Part shown: one piece after another, positions 36,901 to 43,877 of the stretch
Numbering within the stretch: position 1 is the first letter of the stretch
How the letters are laid out: every line of letters starts with the position of its first letter
Source of the DNA: Candidatus Kryptoniota bacterium
GTDB taxonomy: Bacteria > Bacteroidota > Ignavibacteria > Kryptoniales > JAKASW01
NCBI GenBank assembly: GCA_024641705.1
Contig: JAHECO010000008.1
Span: forward strand, 62,001 to 126,000
Reading direction: 5' to 3'
DNA length: 64,000 nucleotides
The notes under the pieces: model-generated
What the model saw: only the letters and a program-made list of their open reading frames with translations
Databases searched by the model: none
Told to the model about the DNA's origin: nothing
Made by a program: the position numbers and the translations under genes

Positions 36901-36979
36901 ATGAGAATAAAAACAGCAAGCCTAATGTTCCAAAAATCCAACTGGTTGGCGAAGGGATGTTTAAATGTGGCATTTTCAT
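33962..36979 (-). CDS. GH115 xylan alpha-1,2-glucuronidase
   Basis: A 1005-residue secreted enzyme that removes (4-O-methyl)glucuronic acid from internal and terminal xylose units. The signal sequence ends near residue 32. The N-terminal domain runs into the catalytic barrel with stretches well known in GH115: 'SPWYWWADVPIRHHDNLF', 'VKYRGIFLNDEWPDLTDWV', 'LRLKANYLWPAMWNNAFNED', 'GTSHQEPMLRAQKEWDR', 'LWTDDNWGNLRRLP' and 'GPRNYQWINTDPIAKIWDQM'. The helical domain and a C-terminal beta domain follow ('GFVEDGGYVSMEVAHYSKRI'). The length is normal for the family. It lies 124 bases after GH8 and is coupled to CE15 by ATGA. No T9SS domain, so it is probably periplasmic. Confidence 0.95.
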   Translation of the reverse strand: MKMPHLNIPSPTSWIFGTLGLLFLFSSASSALGTKKFITTTRLAGEFTLSAAGKSAPIYVSSEDYTGVRLILQKYFTNDIGKVTGAKPEISIDRIPLNEEPVIVGTIGKSPLIDTLVKENKIDVSGIAGKWEAFLVEVVDNPFPGVNRALVIAGSDKRGTIYGMFDISGQIGVSPWYWWADVPIRHHDNLFVLPGRHTDGSPSVKYRGIFLNDEWPDLTDWVIKTYGFAPQSEHPPVPPHVANYGHEFYEHIFELLLRLKANYLWPAMWNNAFNEDDTLNARLANEYGIVMGTSHQEPMLRAQKEWDRRYMKTLGPWNYAKFPDTLNNFWREGIKRNKDYESIITIGLRGENDTPMAHGGLTADTTLLREIINAQREILGEEINPDVTRIPQLWCPYKEVLSYYNAGFRVPNDVTMLWTDDNWGNLRRLPTSEERARSGGAGIYYHFDYHGGPRNYQWINTDPIAKIWDQMSLAKQYGADRIWIVNVGHLKGYELPISYFMDLAWNTNRWTNSNIDEYTRLWAEQQFGSRYAAQISDILSSYTKYNGRRKPELLSPTTYSLVHYREAENVVADFKAITDEAERIYNEIPKTDRDAFYELVLFPTKASATVNELYYAAGENELYAKQGRASTNDMAAETRSLFSADTSLMSYFNHTFASGKWDHFMDQPVLGYTGWNQPRENNLDAINLTELKVPHSASMAVAVEGSGDSWPSVKAGDGEQATEPVLPQFDAYNRQTYYIDIFNRGSIPFNYSIRPGKYYVRVSSRAGRVNKQRRIYVSVNWSRAPKGRHRVPIYITQAGRRNRVVVYASINNPVYPKLDQLDGFVEDGGYVSMEVAHYSKRIDAGTNRWVKIEDYGNTLSGMRTISVADSPSVVPGKSSPRLEYKMFLFNSGKVDVDGIFSPTLNFMPGRGLRYAISFDDAPPQIVTLVPADYVAGYNRDWEKSVADNVRHSMTSFTLDKPGYHTLKIWMMDPGVVLEKIVVDLGGVKPSYLGPPESFHRNVANQ

Positions 36980-37103
36980 CTCAACACTCGCTTAATGTGC
37001 CATCGGCAATTGCCATGAAAGGGTTCTACAAACATATCGTCCCTCCGGGACTATACGATTCGTTGTTCGGCAATTCCATTATTCCACCATTCCAATACTC
37101 CAC

Positions 37104-38381
37104 TCACTTTCTACCAGGTCGCTTTGATTCAGGAACGTAAATCCTGAAGTTCCCGCTCACCTGAAGCATCGCCAGCATGTACAGCATACCGTCATAATAC
37201 CTGTACAGACCTGCCGGCACCTTTGCGTCCCACAGCGCCTTCACAAATTCCTTCCTGACTTCGTCGGTCGAAGCCAGAGCAGCCACAGCGTTCATCGAGA
37301 CGAGTCCGGTGCTGTGGTCGTTTCCCAATTTCTTTCCGTCGAGGGAATATTGGTTTCCGTAATCGTTTATTCCCTGCGTTTTGAAAAAATCGAGAAGCTT
37401 ATTGCACTCCTTTACCTCCCACTCATCCTTCCCGAACCACTCGTAATCCATCGCCACATTCATTCCGACCCTCCACGCGTCGAACCTGAAGTCTTCATGT
37501 CCTCCGCCCCACCATTTCACCGCTGTCCCGTCGAAATTGCAGTAATCGGGAGATAACCCCGTCTTCGGATCGGCTGCTTTCCGGAGGAGCTCACGGCTCG
37601 CTGCGGCCGCTTCCGACCAGAATGCGTTATCCTTTTTTGCCCACTCAGCCCATAGCTCATAATAATGCGGTACCTGGTACGATGGATCCGTAAACCCGTT
37701 TGCATGACTGGTCGGAACAAAGACGACCAGTTTCTCTTTCTTGTCGAACATATCGGTTACTGTTCCGTGTCCCGGCTCCTCTTCCTTCCGAAGCATCGTG
37801 TTCAGTATCTCGTCAGCCTCCCTGCTGTAATCGTATATCCCTGTACCGTCTCCCCATCGTCCCGAGGCAAAGAAGAGCGACATCACGAACCACTCCTCTC
37901 CGTCGGATGCTGCGTTGGAATCGAGCATCGTGCCGTCAGTCTTGCAGTGCCACGCGAAGTATCCCTTATGCGGTCCCTCCTTTATCTGCATGTACGTCTT
38001 CGTCCACTTCCATATCCTGTCGAAGACATCCTTCCTGTCCATTTGCACCGCGATCATCATGCCGTAAGACATGCCCTCAGTTCGGACGTCACGATTCGCG
38101 ATATCCTCGACGTATCCCATGTCCTCTCCTGACGGATAGTACACGCGCTCGGAACTGTCGTTGCCGAAGAAGAGCCGGTCGAATGCCGAGTCGATCCTGG
38201 CACGCACTTCTGCCATATCCTTGCCAAGAAGTTCGGCAAAGAGATCCGTGTGTCGGTTTCTGTCGGTCGCGGAATGTTGTTTGGTGCCGGCCAGGCCGGT
38301 TAAAGGTACGACGGAAAGAAAGGAGGCGATGGACAGAATAAGCGCGTTCAGAAAAAGAGGACGCAAACAGTTCCCTTTCAT
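37104..38381 (-). CDS. GH8 reducing-end xylose-releasing exo-oligoxylanase
   Basis: An enzyme expected to trim xylose from the reducing end of xylo-oligosaccharides (Rex type). The open frame reaches 38456, but that ATG lies inside a transcription terminator. The start used here is ATG 38379-38381 (MKGNCLRPLFLNALILSIAS), giving a signal peptide; ATG 38415-38417 is an alternative. The (alpha/alpha)6 barrel shows the catalytic acid Glu in 'VRTEGMSYGMMIAVQMD', then 'GYFAWHCKTDGTMLDSN', 'ASDGEEWFVMSLFFASGRWG', 'VFVPTSHANGFTDPSYQVP' and 'EDFRFDAWRVGMNVAMD' (catalytic Asp region). These match Rex-like GH8 rather than cellulase-like members. No sorting domain, so periplasmic trimming is likely. Confidence 0.92.
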   Translation of the reverse strand: MKGNCLRPLFLNALILSIASFLSVVPLTGLAGTKQHSATDRNRHTDLFAELLGKDMAEVRARIDSAFDRLFFGNDSSERVYYPSGEDMGYVEDIANRDVRTEGMSYGMMIAVQMDRKDVFDRIWKWTKTYMQIKEGPHKGYFAWHCKTDGTMLDSNAASDGEEWFVMSLFFASGRWGDGTGIYDYSREADEILNTMLRKEEEPGHGTVTDMFDKKEKLVVFVPTSHANGFTDPSYQVPHYYELWAEWAKKDNAFWSEAAAASRELLRKAADPKTGLSPDYCNFDGTAVKWWGGGHEDFRFDAWRVGMNVAMDYEWFGKDEWEVKECNKLLDFFKTQGINDYGNQYSLDGKKLGNDHSTGLVSMNAVAALASTDEVRKEFVKALWDAKVPAGLYRYYDGMLYMLAMLQVSGNFRIYVPESKRPGRK

Positions 38382-38442
38382 CACCACATTCAATCTACGT
38401 GAAAAAAACATAATTTGTAAAGGCCTACCCGAGAATCTTCCC

Positions 38443-38487
38443 TTCAAAAAAATCATCCCGGCTCCACTTTGCAGCAGAGCCGGGATG
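38443..38487 (-). terminator. Rho-independent terminator after the FG-GAP gene
   Basis: Perfect 11-base arms CATCCCGGCTC/GAGCCGGGATG (38454-38464 and 38477-38487) with a 12-base loop are followed on the minus strand by seven T residues. It lies 20 bases after the stop of the FG-GAP gene and separates the receptor unit from GH8 onward. Confidence 0.9.
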
Positions 38488-38506
38488 AGCGATACAATTA
38501 GATGCT

Positions 38507-41500
38507 CTACTTCAGAAGCATCATCTTTTCAGTGTGGACGTATTTACCAGCAACAAGTCTCACGAAGTAGATACCGCTGGCATATTTGTCCATATTGAAG
38601 GTCACATGATATGACCCTGCAGCCTGCTTACCGTCGACCAGTGTCGCGACTTCTCTGCCGAGAACGTCGTAGACCTTGAGCGTGACGTTCGATGCTTTCG
38701 GCAAATCGTACTGGATCACGGTCGATGGATTGAACGGGTTCGGATAGTTCTGGTACAGTGCGAAGTCTTTCGGAATCGCAGCCGGTTTGACGACCACGCC
38801 CGTCACTCCAGTTCCCGTCTTGAAGACCGTCGGGCTGGAGAATGAACCCTCACCGCCCAGATTGATCGCGCTCAGACGGTAGTAGTACGTCGTACTCGGT
38901 GCGAGGGTATCAGCAATCTGAACGGTCGTGTCCCGAATCATCGTGGTATCGACAACGATGTCGCCGGAGAAATCACTTGCGGTTGCGACTTGCAGGTGGT
39001 ACCACGTCGCGTTCGTTGCGGGATTCCAGGTGAACACCGTTTGCCTTCCAACTGCAGTCCCGACACCCTTCGGAGAGATCGTTACCGGCGGGTTGCTTAC
39101 CTCGATGACGCTCGTAAACGAATCGATCGCTGAGAAAGCGCTCGCGCCGCCCTGGTTGTAGCACTGCACCTCCCAGTAATAAGTGAAGCGATTGTTCAAA
39201 CCGCTCGGGATCGTCCACGATGAATCATGGCTTGTGGTGTCGATCATAAGCTGTTCTCCACCGGTCGTGTAAGTCCACAGGTGGACGACATAATTGCTGT
39301 CACCAGCTTCATGACGCCACTGCAAGGTAAGCGGATTGACCGGCACGTTCGCCTGGTTTGAAGCCGGATACACCTTGGTAGGTGTCGCAGGCAGGTACAT
39401 GATGGTAAACGAATCCACCGGGGACCAATTGGACGATCCGGCGGGATTGTACCCACGCACGCGCCAGTAGTATGTCGTACTCGGAGTCAGGGCCTTCGTT
39501 ATGGTGTAAGTCGTATCAAAGTCGCTGGTCGAGTCGTTGACGACAAATCCACTCGTGCCGTTGAAGGCTGTGGCTGCGTCCGATCTGATCTGGAAATGAT
39601 ACGTGGAGGCCGTGGCTACATAGCTTACCTTCAATGTCGGCTTGCTAGCGACATCCATCTCCTTGTCCGCCGGGTATAGCTGCGTCGGGGTTACGGTACA
39701 AGGCTGGACCTTCGTCCGGAAGCTATCGATCGCCGAATACGGACCGGGCACGCCATTATCGAACGCCTGGACGCGCCAGTAATACTTCGTCGAAAGACCG
39801 AGACGAACTATGGTGCTGGTGTCCATTATCGAAGATACCGTCTTCGCAATCGAGGAGAACGAGGCATTCGAAGCTATTTGGACCTGGTAGGTGGTGTCCC
39901 CTGCGCCGAGCGCTGCCGAGTGCCATACAAGCGTATCCGTCGATGCCAGAGTAGTATCGCCCGAATCCCATGACGGCCTTATGGTCACAGGCGCAGCCGG
40001 AATGACCGATCCTTCCTGAATCGTGTAGTACTTGTTGAGCGCAATCGTGTTGTTCGCTGCACCGAAGTTGTAAGTGTGTCTCGTCCCGTCGGGCCACCAG
40101 ACATTGACACTGTCGATCTTTGTGTTGCTGCCGAGACCGAAGTTTGCCCTCACTTCTCCGCCCATACCTCCGGAGCCGCCTTCTGCTTTGATGACGCGGA
40201 CTTGCATCGTCGACCCGGTGTACACGGTGAACTTCGCTCCGATTGCCGACATGTTATGGCCCATACCGATGGGGGTGAAGCCGATCCAGTGGTTGCTGTT
40301 GCCGTTGTTTTTCATCAAAACAGTATTGCCACCGGTATACTCGAATACATCAAGGAAGCCGTCGTTATTGTAGTCAACGAACTGTCCGGCCCGCTGACCG
40401 CCTGCCGACAGGGCATCCTGGCTTGCTATATCGGTGAACGTACCGTCACCGTTGTTCCTGAACAAATGTTGGGCACCATAGGTCGCAGACGTATATATGT
40501 CGGCCAACCCGTCATTATTGTAGTCGCCTATGTCTATTGCGCGTTGGTGTCCATCCTGAAGCAACCCGTTGTTGGCAACGACGTGCACTCCGTCCCACTT
40601 GTATGTAAACGTGCCGTCGCCATTACCGTACAGGATGACATCTGGCACGTATTTTCCGTTGCCATCGCGATTGTCGGTTGAATTCAGCCCATTCAATACT
40701 AGATCCATGTTACCATCGTTGTTGAGGTCACCCCATTGCTCGCCGATGGCAGCGAAGTGGCGAACCGTATCGTCAACGATAATACCGGTATCCGGATGAA
40801 CACTGGCATAAGTAATACTGTCAGCCCCGGACGAAGACAACTTCACGGAGTCAACAGCATAGATCGTCGGGTTTCCCGGCAACGTCGCAGAAGTCGGGAC
40901 GTAGAACTTACCCGTCCCATCGTTCAAGAACAGGACGCATCCCTTTCGGGCGCCTGACGTGCCGGCGTCTACTTTGTTGAACCCGTGGCGGAAACTCGGC
41001 AAGAACAGATCGGGATAGCCGTCATTATTTGCATCGAAGAAGCGAACATCCCAGGCTTCAAATGCAAGGCTGGTGTCTATGGCAGGAGTTCCGATAGCAC
41101 CCCTCCCTACATTGGTAAAACCACTTGCGCCTCCTTTGAGCAGGACTATGCCGTCGCCTGACTGCAGATCCGCTCCATCGCCGGGATACGAACCGGAGAG
41201 ATCGACTGCCGGCCATGCAGCGCTGAGGTAATTGCTGTGATCGATATCTGCCACTGCCATGCCCCAGAAGACCATGCCGGTGCCGACCGTGTTGGCTGGA
41301 ATAACCCCGGTTGCCGCCTCAAATACTCCATTGTTGTCGTAGTATAGCCCGGTCTGAGGATTACCGCCGTTGGTAGTCCACAGGTCAGGAACGCCGTCTC
41401 CGTTGAAATCGGCAAACAATCCACCGACAGAGTTAGTGTTGAGTGGAAGGTTTTGCGAAGCCGTCGCATCCTGAGTGAACGCGCTAACATTATTCTGAAT

Positions 41501-41698
41501 AATATTGATGGATGGAATAAAGACATCCAAGTTGCCGTTCCCGTACAGATCCGCCCATGCAAAGCCGCCGTTTGCGGCACCTGCTGATGGAGAAATTGAC
41601 GGTCCATACGAGTACGTCACTTCCTGCGCGTTCGACGTGCTCAATCCCAGCAAAAGCAAGAACACCCCTGCTGTGAAGGAACGTATAAACGTTTTCAT
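38507..41698 (-). CDS. Giant surface protein: FG-GAP/VCBS, ASPIC/UnbV, fibronectin-III repeats, T9SS tail
   Basis: A 1063-residue secreted protein with no recognised catalytic site. In order: signal peptide (1-24); a beta-propeller of FG-GAP/VCBS repeats (about 40-480) with several calcium-binding loops of the form 'DFNGDGVPDLW', 'DANNDGYPDLFLPSF', 'DLNNDGNMDLVLNG' and 'DYNNDGLADIY'; an ASPIC/UnbV domain (about 490-560; 'VNVWWPDGTRHTYNFG'); four fibronectin-III-like domains with Tyr-Tyr-Trp-Arg-Val motifs (about 570-965); and a T9SS sorting domain ('QNYPNPFNPSTVIQYDL' to 'KMMLLK'). It is the last gene before the terminator in the symporter-receptor-beta-helix unit. A role in binding or holding glycan at the cell surface is inference from position and architecture. 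Confidence 0.9.
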   Translation of the reverse strand: MKTFIRSFTAGVFLLLLGLSTSNAQEVTYSYGPSISPSAGAANGGFAWADLYGNGNLDVFIPSINIIQNNVSAFTQDATASQNLPLNTNSVGGLFADFNGDGVPDLWTTNGGNPQTGLYYDNNGVFEAATGVIPANTVGTGMVFWGMAVADIDHSNYLSAAWPAVDLSGSYPGDGADLQSGDGIVLLKGGASGFTNVGRGAIGTPAIDTSLAFEAWDVRFFDANNDGYPDLFLPSFRHGFNKVDAGTSGARKGCVLFLNDGTGKFYVPTSATLPGNPTIYAVDSVKLSSSGADSITYASVHPDTGIIVDDTVRHFAAIGEQWGDLNNDGNMDLVLNGLNSTDNRDGNGKYVPDVILYGNGDGTFTYKWDGVHVVANNGLLQDGHQRAIDIGDYNNDGLADIYTSATYGAQHLFRNNGDGTFTDIASQDALSAGGQRAGQFVDYNNDGFLDVFEYTGGNTVLMKNNGNSNHWIGFTPIGMGHNMSAIGAKFTVYTGSTMQVRVIKAEGGSGGMGGEVRANFGLGSNTKIDSVNVWWPDGTRHTYNFGAANNTIALNKYYTIQEGSVIPAAPVTIRPSWDSGDTTLASTDTLVWHSAALGAGDTTYQVQIASNASFSSIAKTVSSIMDTSTIVRLGLSTKYYWRVQAFDNGVPGPYSAIDSFRTKVQPCTVTPTQLYPADKEMDVASKPTLKVSYVATASTYHFQIRSDAATAFNGTSGFVVNDSTSDFDTTYTITKALTPSTTYYWRVRGYNPAGSSNWSPVDSFTIMYLPATPTKVYPASNQANVPVNPLTLQWRHEAGDSNYVVHLWTYTTGGEQLMIDTTSHDSSWTIPSGLNNRFTYYWEVQCYNQGGASAFSAIDSFTSVIEVSNPPVTISPKGVGTAVGRQTVFTWNPATNATWYHLQVATASDFSGDIVVDTTMIRDTTVQIADTLAPSTTYYYRLSAINLGGEGSFSSPTVFKTGTGVTGVVVKPAAIPKDFALYQNYPNPFNPSTVIQYDLPKASNVTLKVYDVLGREVATLVDGKQAAGSYHVTFNMDKYASGIYFVRLVAGKYVHTEKMMLLK

Positions 41699-41763
41699 AT
41701 CTCCTCCAAAGTTTTTGTTGACTGGTAAAAACCTGCGTCTTTAAGGAGTAACTGTTAATTATT

Positions 41764-41926
41764 CGAAGCGGAGTTCTTAGGCCGCTTCGCACGATTTTAG
41801 AGAGCGTACCCAACTACGAACGCTTTCCCCTCACGATAACACCACCTCCTTCAGTCGAATGGTTGCCTATGCAACCGGGTAACTGCGACTCACTCTTTCT
41901 CGACACAGGTGCGAGCGAGTCGCAGT
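41764..41926 (-). other. Three hairpins between the beta-helix and FG-GAP genes
   Basis: The 252-base gap holds CGAAGCGG/CCGCTTCG (41764-41771, 41782-41789), GGTTGC/GCAACC (41861-41876) and a 10-base pair ACTGCGACTC/GAGTCGCAGT (41882-41891, 41917-41926). None is followed by a T-run on the minus strand, so mRNA stabilisation or partial attenuation is more likely than full termination. A GGAGG-type ribosome site precedes the FG-GAP ATG. Confidence 0.5.
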
Positions 41927-41950
41927 CATCGAGATTGCAAGGTGAACTGG

Positions 41951-43807
41951 TTATTTGAGTAACATGAGTTTCTTGGTTATAGAAACACTTCCGGCCTGCA
42001 ACCGATAGAAATAAACTCCGCTTGCAAACCTGCTTCCGTTGAATGTCGCGCTGTAATTCCCGGGACGTCGTATACCCGAGAAGAGCGTTGCCACTTCCTG
42101 CCCCAGGACATTGTACACTTTCAGGGTCACGAAGCCGTTCCTCGGTACCGAATACTTGATCTCGGTCGTCGGGTTGAACGGGTTCGGATAGTTCTGAGAA
42201 AGAGCGTAGGTGGCTGGAACCGTCGCTCCCTTTTCGTTCACGGCTGAGACTTTCCCTGTGGTAAGCATGTTATTAATGGTGGCATGCTCTTGCACCGCCT
42301 GTGCCAGCCACGGAGTGTAGTCATCCGTTCCGGAAAATGGTCCCCACCAGTGATAGAGATCCCCGAGCGGGAAGCCTCCCATTCCGGCGGCCATCAGGGT
42401 GGAGTTCGTGTAAGACAGATCCTCGTTCATCGGCCAGACCTGCTGAACATCCGACGCAGGATCATAAGCCCAGCTGACGTTCGCCCCCGTAACCCATCTG
42501 CCGAGAAGGAAAGACTTGATGCTGTCGATGTTTATGGGGGCCAGAATAAAGCCGGGATTTGCATTCGGGTCGTACATACCGCGCGTGGTGTCGGTGGTCA
42601 AATCGGACGGATAAATGTTGAGCATATTCATGTATGGGAACGCTTTCTGGCCGCCCACACTGTCCCCGAAGAACTCTCTGTACGTCTTGCCGCTTATCAT
42701 CGGCATGAGATATATCTTGTTGACCGCACTGGCAGTATCGTTGTACATGTTGCTGCCCAGGAAATTGATGTACCAGCTGTCATAGCCATAACTGCAGTTG
42801 GCAAAAAGGATATGACGCTGGCTATCGGCAGGGGCGGCTGAAGAATCCGTGAAAGGCACGGTGAAACCGAACGTGGACACGCTGTCGATGTTTATCGTGC
42901 CGCCGACCGGAGTCATGCTGGTCCCGTCCTGCGAAGGTATATCACCCATCATGTATGAGTTCACGAAAATGCAGTTCGTCACGGAGAGGTTCCACCAGTA
43001 AGACGATTCCAGCGTGTACATCATAGTGTTAAGAAAGGTGCAGTGATTGAACGAGACGTAGTCGGCATATTCCGGCGATTCCTGCATGTAGGCATATCCG
43101 CAGTTCGCAATGGTGCAGTTCTCGAAGGATAGGCTGTCCGTGTGCCACGTCGTACTTTGATACGTCCAGGAGACCGGACGGCCGTAGTAGCGATAATGGG
43201 GATCGGTGAAATTCCGGAAATAAGTATTGGTGATTTTGCAATGGAAGTCTTTGCACGCCGGCTCTATCGCACCGCCGCCATTACCTATGCTCATATAGTC
43301 AATTATGCAATCATCAAAGTTTGCGATTTCACCTTTTCCGCTCAGGTCTGCAAGTGAATCATCTTCTATCACGATGCTCGAACCGACCTGGGATCCGGTG
43401 GTTCTTGCAGCAAGGATCCAGACGTTCTTCATCGTGACATCCCCGTAACAGTCGAAATTATACGTCGTTGTCACGCCGCCGCTGCTGGTCCAGACTATTT
43501 GAGGCAGGGCGGTCTCCTGGGTATTACCGGGGTCCGGCCCGATAAGGTAAAGATGTGAGTGAGGCGGCGTCGTTATCGTGGCCGTCAGAATGTAGTAACC
43601 GTATGGTTGCAATTTGAATACGGTATTCGAAAAGTTGTTAGTGTGATTGATCGAGTCGGCCTTGATAATGTCGCCGATAGCATTGTTGAGGTTCCCTTCG
43701 GTACTCGTGGTAAGATCACTTGTGACCACCACGGTATCCGTCTGTGCGAACAGCGATGCCGGAATCATCACTGCCGCAAGGAGCAGTAACCCGATAAAAT
43801 GTTTCAT
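41951..43807 (-). CDS. Secreted beta-helix-like protein, receptor partner, copy 2
   Basis: A complete 618-residue protein: signal peptide (MKHFIGLLLLAAVMIPASLFA), a body (about 25-520) rich in repeated short strands with Asn, Cys and aromatic residues ('NTYFRNFTDPHYRYYGRPV', 'FENCTIANCGYAYMQ', 'FNHCTFLNTMMYTLE'), and a T9SS sorting domain ('QNYPNPFNPTTEIKYSV' to 'KKLMLLK'). The repeating pattern suggests a right-handed parallel beta-helix as in pectate-lyase-like folds, but no lyase catalytic motif was recognised. ATG 43805-43807 has GGAGAA upstream. It is nearly the twin of the truncated protein at 1-1060, and both follow a TonB receptor. It is a candidate surface glycan-binding partner, an inference from context. 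Confidence 0.87.
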   Translation of the reverse strand: MKHFIGLLLLAAVMIPASLFAQTDTVVVTSDLTTSTEGNLNNAIGDIIKADSINHTNNFSNTVFKLQPYGYYILTATITTPPHSHLYLIGPDPGNTQETALPQIVWTSSGGVTTTYNFDCYGDVTMKNVWILAARTTGSQVGSSIVIEDDSLADLSGKGEIANFDDCIIDYMSIGNGGGAIEPACKDFHCKITNTYFRNFTDPHYRYYGRPVSWTYQSTTWHTDSLSFENCTIANCGYAYMQESPEYADYVSFNHCTFLNTMMYTLESSYWWNLSVTNCIFVNSYMMGDIPSQDGTSMTPVGGTINIDSVSTFGFTVPFTDSSAAPADSQRHILFANCSYGYDSWYINFLGSNMYNDTASAVNKIYLMPMISGKTYREFFGDSVGGQKAFPYMNMLNIYPSDLTTDTTRGMYDPNANPGFILAPINIDSIKSFLLGRWVTGANVSWAYDPASDVQQVWPMNEDLSYTNSTLMAAGMGGFPLGDLYHWWGPFSGTDDYTPWLAQAVQEHATINNMLTTGKVSAVNEKGATVPATYALSQNYPNPFNPTTEIKYSVPRNGFVTLKVYNVLGQEVATLFSGIRRPGNYSATFNGSRFASGVYFYRLQAGSVSITKKLMLLK

Positions 43808-43877
43808 GCTAGTTCTCCTTGTTGATGGTTAAATTTGTCACGCAAAAACTCGCTAGCTACCTTCACAAATTTTTCCT

